DNA from: Diphasiastrum complanatum
Taxonomy: Eukaryota; Streptophyta; Lycopodiopsida; Lycopodiales; Lycopodiaceae
NCBI GenBank assembly: GCA_029204225.1
Contig: CM055094.1
Coordinates: 30,191,427 to 30,255,426 of the forward strand
Reading direction: 5' to 3'
DNA length: 64,000 bases
The notes under the pieces are model-generated. The model was not told where the DNA came from and did no database searches. It saw only the letters and a program-made list of their open reading frames with translations. Positions 54,239 to 64,000 of the stretch are shown here, one piece after another; position 1 is the stretch's first letter, and every line of letters begins with the position of its first letter. The position numbers and the translations under genes were made by a program.

Positions 54239-56160
54239 TTGAAGGAAAGAAAGGATCCTAAGTGCAACCTTTGTGGCAAGGAAGGATATTTTTCCTCAAG
54301 AAGCTACAAAAAGAAGACCAATCCATCCAAGAAGAACCAAAGCAAGGGGGCTGAGGAGAAGGATGGAGCTTCAAGTTCAAAATGCAAATACAAGAAGAAC
54401 AAGTCCAAGGAAAGGTGTTTTCTTTGTGGAAAGGTGAATGAGGCTTGGAGTCTCACACTGACTTGCAAGATTTGTCTTCAAGAGTCCATCACAACACATG
54501 TCAAATCTTTTGAAATTTTCATTTGGAAGTGCATTGTTTGGTTCAAGATGCAAAGATAGATGTCACTTTCATGAAAGTAACTTGGATTTATTTTATGTCC
54601 TTGGAAAGTATTTTGCTTGTAACTTTGGACAAGTTCAAACTTATTGTTATTATCCAAGAGAAATCAATCAAGAATAAGGAGCAATCACAAAATGAAAATA
54701 GTTACATTTATGCTCTCATGTCAACTTATGAAGAACCATTTTGCTTTGAAGAGATTTTTGTATCTCAAAGGTGGATTAAGGCAATACTAGTTGAGTGTGA
54801 TGCCTTAAAAGATAGCAAAATATGTTTTCCTTGTAAGCTTAAATTAGATATGAAGTCAAGGAAATGGAAATATCTTCATAATGTAGGATCTTTTGGTTTC
54901 AATAAGATCATGAATGATGTGTTCATTCATAAAGATGAAAATTGTAAGTTTTCAATTTTAAAGGCAAGTTGTAAACTTCTTATGAGAATAAGTGAAGCAT
55001 CCAAAGTGGACACTTATATTCATAAGCAAGTAGTTAGCCTTATTGAGATGGAAATGCCTTTTGATTTCAATATTAGAAAAATCATGCCAAGTTGTGGTGA
55101 TTTTTGGACTTATGTTTCTCGCATAAGTAATTTTAATAATCATAGGAAGTGCATATTGTGTGGTCATAGTTGTTGTGATCATTATGAGACATGGAGGTCT
55201 CGGATTTCCATCAAGAAGGAGCACCATGAAGAGGATCTTAAAGAATCATCTCAAGGTTCAAGTGTGCCAAGGATTGAGGAGGAGAGACCTTCTCAAGTTG
55301 TGATTCCAAAAAGAAACTCAAGAAATATGGTTGATTCCATGTGGCTCACATTTCAAGGGAAAGAGGAGCATATCTCATGTGGTATACATCTCATACTTAC
55401 TTCTCTTATGTCTTTTGATAAATCAATTTGCTTTAGTGAGATCATTGCATCTCAAAATTAGAGTAAAGCCATACTAGTTGAGTATGAAGTCTCTCTTGAG
55501 AACATAGATGATGTTCTTAAAAGGTTGAAATTGATTTTAAATCAATTAGAAAGCAAATGGTTATTTCATCAAATGTATGCTCTTGAGTCATGTAAGAGCA
55601 AAAGTGATTTGTTCACTCATAGTTTGAAAATTTGTATTGAGGCAAATTGTAAACTCTTTATGAGAGTAAGTGAATAATCTTCTAAAGACACTTATCTCCA
55701 TAATGAAGTATTTAGCCTCATTGGATCTGAGATTAGCATGGTAAACAAGCATGAAGATATGATACAAACACTTTGTTATTATAGCATGCATAGTCTTGCC
55801 AATTTGGATAAGTCTAATTCTCTAGATCATGGTAACATGATGTTAGATCTTTGTGATCCTAATAAGTCAAGAAGAAATCTTTATTTTCTCATGGAGGTGC
55901 ATGCACATGAAGAAGGAGCAAGCCTCAAAGTCAAACATCTACATGAAATTTGGAAGGAATCAATTTCGAAGATGCTAGGATGGTGCAAGTTCATCAAAGA
56001 TGTCAGCATCAAAGAAGCACTATCATGGATATGGTGATTTCAGATCAACATCAAGCTCATTGGCTGATCTTCACACCTTTTGAACTAGCAAAGACCAATT
56101 CAGCCCATGGAGTCAAGTTCAAGATCATCATGTTTTCCATCAAGCTAGATTTTTGAGGAG
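54239..56160 (+). pseudogene. Degenerate gag/pol-like internal region
   Basis: Zinc-knuckle relic CNLCGKEGYFSSRSYKKK (His to Tyr, last Cys to Ser), a Lys-rich tract and a second CFLCGKVNEA. From 54523 a 312-codon frame holds two copies of a copia pre-RT motif: MSTYEEPFCFEEIFVSQRWI and LMSFDKSICFSEIIASQN. A block around CKLLMRISEASKVDTYIHKQ recurs at 55590-55700. The 312-codon frame matches no single known protein; I treat it as decayed pol. Confidence 0.6.
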
Positions 56161-56558
56161 TGTTGAAAATGCAAAAATAAGCTTGGTAGAGGCCAAAAAT
56201 CTTGTATATAGATAAACACACATGTGTGGAGCCTGTTCCCACGTGTGAAACTAGTGTACTTGTCATGTACCATAATCATATAGGATGTACATATGATTTA
56301 ATTCAAGTTCTAGTGGCTAAAAAGGCCAAAAACTAGTTTTTTAGACATATGACACATGGCATCAATCTATTGATTGCATGAGCCACATCCTTTGGTTAGG
56401 TGTCATATCCCATGTGTAGAGGACAGCTCACACATGTGGAATAAGCTGAAGTAGGCGAATTTTGAGTTCTAGAAGATTTCCAAGTAGATCTCCATATAGA
56501 AGGAAAATAGACCAAAAGTGCTCAAAATAGAAGGTTTTGTCCAAGTGTCAGTTTTGCA
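56161..56558 (+). repeat. 3' LTR, truncated
   Basis: TGTTGAAAATGCAAAAATAAGC to CAGTTTTGCA, corresponding to the first 400 bases of the 5' LTR; the remaining 430 or so are missing. Confidence 0.82.
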
Positions 56559-57725
56559 GTTTTCCATAGTCACTAATAGTGAAGTATGTGTGCATGTGAA
56601 ATGTTAGTCCCTTCTTGAGGAATTGAGTTATTGATCTGTATTCGTGTTTGTAACAAAAATAATTGTTTCTAACATATTCGTGAACTATTTGAGTTTTTTA
56701 ACCGTGACTGGACTTTAGTTGTTCCTGAGTTTGTCGGTCGAATTTGGCCATGTTGGTGGTATGCCAATTTTAGGACACTTGTCTTTTCATGCAGTTTGTG
56801 AGTACTCTATATGTACAGTGTTTTTTGTAATCTAGTAACTTTTGCTATGCCATCTATGAGAGCTTGCGAGGAGTGGCTATGGTGATTGTGTGATGTGATC
56901 TGCATACCGCACTAGATTCTATTGGGATTTCAACTTGGTATCAGAGCGTGAGGGTGATGCAGGAATGCACGATCCGATGAAGCTATGGGGTAGTGTCTTT
57001 CATTAGGAGAAATAGCAATCAGAGCGTCTCAGGAGAGAGAGGACTCCATATGGGGTATCCAAGTAGTCTTGGATGGCAGGAGATAGCAAAGTTCCTTCGA
57101 TCGGAGATTCGAGAAATATTAGAACGATCTTCGTAGGTGGATTCCAAGGAGAATTCATGGAAAATTGCTCATAAATGGCTTCAAACGACTTTTACGGAAA
57201 GCCGGTGGCTAGAAGTCTCCCAGTAGTTTGATGATTGCTGAGCGGTGTGGATCATAAGTAAAAGCAGGGTAGTGGCAACTCATGGTTGAGTGGATTTTGT
57301 AATCCATTTACAATGGGAGGAGAAAGAAGCAATTATGGGAATTGGCAAAAGGTGGCTAGTTGATGAAAAACATAAAGTTGCGGATCTTTCTCTCTGCTTG
57401 ATGAAAGTGAGCATTGTAAATTTCTACCCACTAGTATCTTACAGTAGGGGCCAGCTTGTGGTAAATTGTCAGGGATAGCCAAGAAGCAAGAGAGGAGCAA
57501 TTGTACCTTCTTCTCAAAAGCTATGAAAATGATTGCAAGGGTTTACAGGCAGAAAAGCATGGATCTTGGGCTGTAGGAGACCATTAATGGTGCTGTAAAT
57601 TCATACAGAGGGTGTCGGAAAGTGGTATGCAGAAAATAGGTCTAGCTCGAAAAGAAAAACCTTTCGTGCATGGTGGAATAAATTATCTAGTAACTAGCTT
57701 TGAAATCGTCAGTACTACAGTGATT
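56559..57725 (+). mobile_element. 5' end of another copia-like element
   Basis: An LTR end TTGGGATTTCA (56932) and primer site TGGTATCAGAGC (56936-56947) are visible; the sequence after it has no clear gag. The LTR start is not identified. Confidence 0.5.
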
Positions 57726-57729
57726 ACGT

Positions 57730-58026
57730 AGCCAAACAATTAAGCATTGAAATTTATCAGACAAATTAGTCACGAAGAAATACAGAAACGCATACAGTCT
57801 GAGACGAAACTGAACGCAATAAAGAATAGTATTGATTCAAAACGAGAAGGAAGTAAATGAGTACAATAAGTTGCGGATTGAAGCCGTGTACTCTATATTA
57901 TCTTTGAGCGGCTAAAAAATGAAAGTCTGAATTAATGCGCAATGCTGATGAGCAGTAGTGTAATAGCAATCTCTAAAACAACTCTAAGAAGTGAGCTGAA
58001 ATGCCAAAGATTGTTCAAGCTCGCAG

Positions 58027-58079
<53 letters not shown>

Positions 58080-58650
58080 AACTATTCAAACGCTTCTGAT
58101 AATTCTGATTTTCAATGAATTAATCTGTATGAATATGAACAACTATTTATACTAAGAAATTAGATCGTCAATTGCGATCGCCATTTGGTTGGTGATCCAT
58201 TGGCATCCATCCAGTCCTTGTCATTGATTGCTGATAAGTGGTAAAATTGGTCGTAAACATTCTGTCTGCATAAATGAACCAAAATTGTAGCTCTGTAGAA
58301 AAGAACTAAAACAGCCACAAGCGACATTGTTGGGTTTTTGCAAAAAGGTGAAAAAGACGAAGGTGCCCTTAAATCTCATTTAGAGTTGTCCCACACTTTG
58401 CTAGAGTCATTTCCTTAACATTTGAGGCTCTTTGGAAAAAGTGAAAAATGCGACTCTGCATATTTGCACGAGAATTCTAACAGGCGAAAAATGCAAAAAA
58501 GGCGACACTGCATTTTTATACGAGATTTATGTCAGGCGAAAAATGCGACACTGTCGTAAACTCTGTGTAATTCTGCAGATTGTGTAAAAACACTTGTAAT
58601 TCTGTAGATTGTATAAACACATGGGAAAATCCATAGAACTGGATAAACAA
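57730..58650 (-). repeat. LTR-like 3' region of copia D with (AG)n
   Basis: GCGAAAAATGCGACACTG words (58440-58560) link it to the 9245 LTR family. TATA-like TATAAATAG (minus) near 58150. (AG)n at 58029-58077. Precise ends were not found. Confidence 0.55.
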
Positions 58651-58660
58651 TGGATAAAGA

Positions 58661-60640
58661 TTAAAATCGATTACTACACAATCTTCTGTGTGACTCCAAA
58701 CTTAATGCTTTAGTAGAAACATCTGTTGTCATATCTTGCATTCTACAAAACTGCAATCTAACCTCTTTGTTGAGAACTTTGCTTCTAACGAAATGATACT
58801 TCAGTTCAATGTGCTTACTCCTGGAATGAAATCTAGGATTGGCTGATAAAGTGATGGCACTTTGATTATTGCAAAATAATGTCATCGGAGCATATTGATT
58901 CAGACCGATATCTGAGAGTAAGTTCCTCAACCAGATTACTTCCTTTGTAGCTTGAGAGGCTGCGATATACTTTGATTCAGTGGAAGATAGAGCTATCAAA
59001 GATTGCTTGCGACTGTTCCAGGAAATTGGACCATTGTTGAGGAAGAATGTAAGTAGATTTACGAGTGTCTACATCTCCTGCCCAACTCGCATCTGTGAAA
59101 CCACTGAGGAAATTGAGTTTGTCGTTGCCGACTGCTCCATAACAAATGCAAAAGTCCATAGTAGCTTGAAGATATCTCATGACTCTGATAAGAGCCTTCC
59201 AATGTGTTATACTAGGATTAGTCATAAACTAACTGAGAGAGCTGACTGCAAAAGCTATGTCTGGCCTGGTACAAATCATGACATACATAAGAGATCCTAA
59301 AATATGATGGTAAGGACATCTGCTGCTTCTCACAAATTGTTTGGGGACACTGTCCTTTGACATTTTGAGTCCTGGTTTCATTGGTGAGAGAGCTAACTTG
59401 CAATTGATCAGATTATATCTGACTAAAATGTTGTAGATGTATATTGTGTAATGTAGATCAATTTCTGTTTTTTGTCTTTGTGGATTTGTATACCAAGGAA
59501 GAAATGAGCTTCGCCCAGATTGGTCATGTCGAATTCGGAAGATAGCATTGTCTTCTCCTCTTTTATCAAATCGATACTGTTGTTGAAAAGCAATGTATCA
59601 TCCACGTATAATGTGATAATAATAAAAGACTGCTGCATTGCTTTGAAGTAAACGTTTGAATATGAAAAGCTAGGTGTATAGTCGTGATCAATGAGGAAAG
59701 TATTGATCCTTTGAAACCATGCTCGACCAGTTTGCTTCAAGCCATAAAGTGTCTTATGGAGTTTACAAACATGATTGTGCTTACCCTCGATAATATAACC
59801 TTTGGGTTGCACCATGTAAATGTCTTCTTCGATACCTCCATTGAGATATGTTGTCTGTACATCGATTTGATGTATTTTTGAATCTGCTACAGCGACAAAT
59901 GATAGCAAAAGTCGAATAGAAGAATGCTTGACTACTGGATTGAAGGTCTCAGTGCAATCGACGTTGTATACCTGAGAAAAACCTCTGGCTACTATTCATG
60001 CCTTTCTTCTGTTGATGTTTCCATCTGCATTGTACTTGACTTCAAAAATCCATTTGCAATCAACTACATTCCTACTAGCAGGTAATACGACAATTGTCCA
60101 CGTCTGGTTCTTGATAAGAGATGAATACTCTTTATCCATAGCTTCTTTCCAGAGATTTGAGTCAGGCTGACTGAGTGCCTCTTGGACAGATGTCAGTTCC
60201 TGAACAAGATATACTGCAGACTCGTCAATATACTAGTTAGGTGGTCTGCTAGTCCTTGAAGATCTTCTGAAAAATAGAGGAAGTTGATCATTTTCATCAT
60301 ACTGTAGTTGCTGAACTGAAATGTCATCATCTTCTGATTCGCCATTGATATGTTGTTTGTTGAAAGTAGATGCACTTGGACCTTCAATGGGAATAGTCAC
60401 TTGCAAACTGGAAAGCAAAGTGTTAGAAGAATCTGACAGATCGACTGCATGGGAATTGCCCTTTCCTTTGAGATCTTGAAACTGATCTTCGATGAAGATG
60501 ACATCCCGGCTAGTGAATATCTTCGACTCAATGGGATCGAACAACTTGTAGGCTTGATTTGAAGTAGTGTAGCTGATGAAAACACACTTGATACTCTGGA
60601 AGTCGAGCTTCTTCCTAAGATCACGAGGTATCTACACAAA
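58661..60640 (-). pseudogene. Copia D integrase end, RT and RNase H
   Basis: Minus strand: KIFTSRDVIFIEDQFQD (integrase end), RRSSRTSRPPN, KIHQIDVQTTYLNGGIEEDI, YMVQPKGYI, VCKLHKTLYGLKQTGRAWFQ, ITLYVDDTLLF (catalytic YVDD), FDMTNLGEAHFFLGIQIHKD, FSGFTDASWAGDVDTRKST and IALSSTESKYIAASQATKEV, LFCNNQSAITLSANPRFHSR, DVSTKALS. Several frameshifts and stops. Protease, gag and 5' LTR are missing; the element is cut near 60640. Confidence 0.85.
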
Positions 60641-62572
60641 AGCAGTCATTGGCATTGGCATTGATGAGGAGGCATCTACCATCACGGGCGTGGATAAGCT
60701 ATCTATAGCTTTCATGTAGTTGGTTGTATTTGCAGGAGTCTAGGCTTGGCACAGGTGTTGGAATTTCTATGGTGCATCTTCTCAAGTGTTGAGATCATGG
60801 GGAATCTTAGAGGGACTCACTCAGAACCATATACCTCAGTACGATCAGGGAGGCAGTGGTCTCGGGATCCCATGAGTGGTGACTCAGGGACAGGCCTGCG
60901 TTGGCATGGTGTCAGGTGGCACATAGCCAGGGAGAGCGAGCAGATGCTAGGAGCCAGGTGGAGCAGGTGATGCCTTGGAGTTTGGCTTGTCTAGCAGGAT
61001 GGTGACCAGGATCAGAGACATCAAGTGAGCATAGTATGTGGATAATGAGTCCATTGGGGTGTCACTCAGGGAGATGCTACAGTTGCTCAGGTATGACATG
61101 TCATTTGATGTATGGACGATGTTCTTCAGTTGGTGCATCATGTGTGATGACCTAGGGATGGGTCATGCCTATGGAGTGTATATGGGGTGGTAGATATCCT
61201 AAGGGCATGAAGTGCATTACAAGGTGATATAGATCTAGCATGCCCATGGTTGTCAACCAACATGGATGAAGATGGTTGCTTAGGGAGTGACAGCTGATAC
61301 TTTGGCGAGTGATCAGGTGAGCTGCATGGTTATATGCACAATTGTCTCCAGGTTGGTGTCACATGTTGTGGTGAGATAGGCTCCTTGGTGGGAGGCCTAT
61401 GTACTGGTCAAATCAGAGTTGGCAAAGTCAAGCATGGGAAGTTGAGCCTACATGGGATGTAGGAGAGGCAAATCATCATTAGTATCTCTGGGAGATGGGC
61501 GAGCTACTCAGGTATAGCCTAAGGTGAGTTTTGCGTACATTCATTCACTGAGTCCTTGGTAGACTCTTGTGCTTAGAGCATGGAGAATGGATGGGGATCA
61601 GCTTTCAGGGCTTATTGGATAGGATGTCAAGGCAAAGCGTCTTGGAGCATGGCTTTCTTTGGGAGATACATCAGAGATGAGGCTTGGAGTGCTCATTGGT
61701 TCGAGATGGTTGATCTTGGATGATGTATGAGGACATCTATGTGATATGCTTTGATGTGAGAGCATCTTGGTATAGGTGCAGGTCATGGTTGAGGACCTGA
61801 TTTGGTGACCAGTGGTGTAGCAGTGGATCTACAGATGGCACAGGTGTTGGTACGACAGGATACCACTTATGGGCAGGCCTTGGTCATGTATTTGACGTTT
61901 TACCATTCATGCTGGTTTGCATAAGTGTGTGTGGGCTTGCATGCTACCTTGTCACGAGGGTGTAGATCTGAGTCGGAGTTGTATGTAGTTGGCATTTGCT
62001 ACGTTTGAAACAAAGTAGTAATTTTACGCTCATTGACTTGTCATTATGTCTACTAGTTGTCTATCTGGTGAGGGTATAGTCTTATGGTGGCAGTAAGATT
62101 TCCTCATGTTGAGTCTCAATGTTGTACAACCAAGGACTTTTTATAACTTAACAGTGGGGCCATCTTGGCTCCTTCACCTATGTTCAAATGTTATTTGTTT
62201 GTGAGATATTCAAGTTACTATGAAAATGCAATTTTTATGCTTGTATTCCAAACTTCTACCCTCATTGCAGACTACCCAGGTACCCTTACAAAGCTGATTT
62301 CCATCTTTTTGTCATGAACTTTAAGCATATTACCTTTCGTATATGAATATGTGGGTTGTTAACTTTATGTTTAAGGCACTTAACCCAACATGGAGATAAT
62401 AGCTAAAAGCATTTAGTAGTAAAATAAGTGCAACTCCTAGGTATATTGAAACCTTTAAGATGATGTTTTGTTTCTTATATGTTATTGATTTGTGCTTGTT
62501 TATTTTTAGCTTGTTATACCTTCAATGGGAAGAATTTTTTCCTTCTTTTGAGCATTATGATTATGGTTCTTT
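60641..62572. other. Unclassified repeat-like DNA
   Basis: 60740-61990 is GC-richer than its surroundings, with no gene I can recognise on either strand. GGCACAGGTGTTGG occurs at 60749 and 61837. 62000-62570 is AT-rich. Confidence 0.4.
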
Positions 62573-63480
62573 GTGGAATTGGTAGCTAGATCAAAAGACC
62601 ATATTATCAAGCTCCATGCACCTTATATTAGCTCAAAAATTTTAAGGAAAAAAATTTCAATTATGGAAGTGCAGAGCTCAAATGATTATAGATATAATCA
62701 TAATATACGCATTGCAAAGCAAGGAAGGCATACGGAACAATCTTCCTTGCATTGGGAGATTCACTCAAAGTAGATAAAATCTGCCAAAACTATCGAAGAT
62801 GTGATGAATAAGTCGGAACCACGTTATTTAACAAAGAACGTATGAACACATTAGATTACTTACTAGAAAAAAAATAAAAAATTGGACATGGGAGATGCTA
62901 GAAGTTGAGAGCATCAAGAAACAAGCTGGAATCCTTACCTTAGAAACTTGTTGTAGTAGGAGAAACAATCAAAGATTAAGATTTTCTCACTACTCTTATG
63001 GGAAGTCTTGTAAGATAACGTGGCATTGTGACACCTTACTATAGCTCTAGTGAATCTTGCACATGCATTGGAGTCTTAAATTGTCATTCCAAGGCTATTG
63101 TAGAAGAGATGAGAAGAAAGAAGCTTATAGAAGAGCCCAATGACTCATTACTAACATCAAGGTCAAATTTACAAGTGATAGACAAGCTAGACATATAAAT
63201 AAGAAATGGAAGCTTCAAAAGAAATAGTTCAAATGCAAATATGAATAGAATAAAGTGTCAATATTGTGGCAGCCTAGACTTATTCATAAAGTAGATTCCA
63301 AGCTTAAACATGATTGTAATAGGTAGGAAGAAGTCAACAATAAACTTGGAGATTACCAATATGATGGCTATTACTATGAAGGTTTGCTGCTGTTAGTTAT
63401 CATTGACAATGATATTGATGACAATGACCCAGTTGTTGATTAAGGGACCATCCAAGTATTGGATCAAGAATAACAAAGAA
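62573..63480 (+). pseudogene. Possible decayed copia gag
   Basis: A knuckle-like relic IKCQYCGSLDLFIK near 63255 follows a Lys/Arg/Asn-rich stretch. Stops are frequent. Weak call. Confidence 0.3.
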
Positions 63481-64000
63481 ATGGAGGAGTCCAGGTCCCT
63501 CAAAATGGAGCACAATTGGAAAGAATAACTGACATCCTGCAAGCGTAAGGCCAATGGGTTTCCAGAAGGGAACTAGGATGAGCTGTCACTGTTTCGAAGG
63601 CGCTGCTTCCAGCGACCGTTCCACTGATCATAGCAACTCCGTTAAGGAATAAAGTAACGCGAGTGCATTATCTCTGAGCCCACCAGGCGATGGCGAATTC
63701 CTCCTTGTAGGTCCCCAAATCAGGTTATTTCCTAAGATGAAACCACTTTCCTGGAAACGCTGGCAGCAGCAGCAGCAGCATCGCTGAAAGGAAATAAAAG
63801 TTTGTAACATTCTTTAGGAGCTTGAGACTGACCTTTGATAGATGAAAGGTAGCACTTCTAACGACATTTTCTTCAAAAAGATTCTTGAATTCCTGTAATT
63901 CCTTGGACTTAATGGATACTTTGTGACTATTATGCCCGGTTTTTTAACATCTTAAAAAGCGGAATATGAATCTACTTTTTTCAAAATCCTTGTGATGCGC
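63481..64000. other. Possible edge of an unidentified gene
   Basis: Composition changes here: 63540-63790 is less AT-rich, with a (GCA)n run at 63762-63779. A short plus-strand frame from 63573 (MSCHCFEGAASSDRSTDHSN) and a minus-strand frame at 63628-63810 are open. Neither has clear homology or splice sites. Confidence 0.3.

Larger units (their letters stand above)
52262..56558 (+). mobile_element. Non-autonomous copia-like element with paired LTRs
   Basis: 5' LTR 52262-53094, primer site 53095, degenerate internal region, polypurine-like GAGGAG, 3' LTR 56161-56558 (truncated). It inserted into copia A, which stops abruptly at 52260. LTRs look close in sequence where both exist, so the insertion is fairly recent. 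No intact ORF. Confidence 0.83.

Noticed and set aside
63573-63647. Start of a kinase gene (MSCHCFEG...)
   Set aside because: Only 24 codons before a stop with no GT donor in frame; resemblance to known N-termini is too slight.

Overview
This is a nuclear plant window: spliceosomal introns, Ty1/copia and Ty3/gypsy retrotransposons with the plant copia primer site TGGTATCAGAGC, hAT transposons, a tRNA-derived SINE array and long (AG)n tracts. AT-rich filler and introns of 14-16 kb crowded with nested transposons suggest a seed plant with a large, slowly purged genome. The species cannot be named from the sequence.

The one host gene I can support runs on the minus strand from 36570 to beyond the left edge. 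Five exons (36388-36570, 20073-20135, 5659-5816, 3978-4100, 1-175) join in phase into a CIR1-like zinc-knuckle protein: an N-terminal Cir_N-type segment, a YMRPPGY block, an RPKDVFGKT block and a CX2CX4HX6C knuckle. Its introns are about 16.3, 14.3, 1.6 and 3.8 kb; the last uses a GC donor. Most of the left half of the window is therefore intron.

1-7.8 kb holds the 3' exons, a fragment of an A1 aspartic protease, and small foldback elements with CATAG-type ends. 7.8-19.4 kb is a decayed Ty3/gypsy element holding three later insertions, each with a 5-bp target duplication: a copia-type solo LTR (9245-10753), a minus-strand solo LTR (12039-13005) and a 4.7-kb non-autonomous LTR element (13759-18466) that carries a piece of a receptor-like kinase cDNA. 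22.4-27.9 kb has another foldback element and an internally deleted copia element. 27.86-33.1 kb is an old hAT transposase gene interrupted by a second, GC-rich hAT-derived gene (28.8-31.2 kb) with intact exons but no catalytic core.

36.4-37.3 kb holds the first coding exon, its likely promoter and a SINE array. From 37.3 kb to the right edge are copia fragments in both orientations, an 873-bp inverted copy (46411-47283) of the left end of the 4.7-kb element, a non-autonomous element with paired LTRs (52262-56558), and poorly resolved repeats. No rRNA, intact tRNA or CRISPR array was seen.
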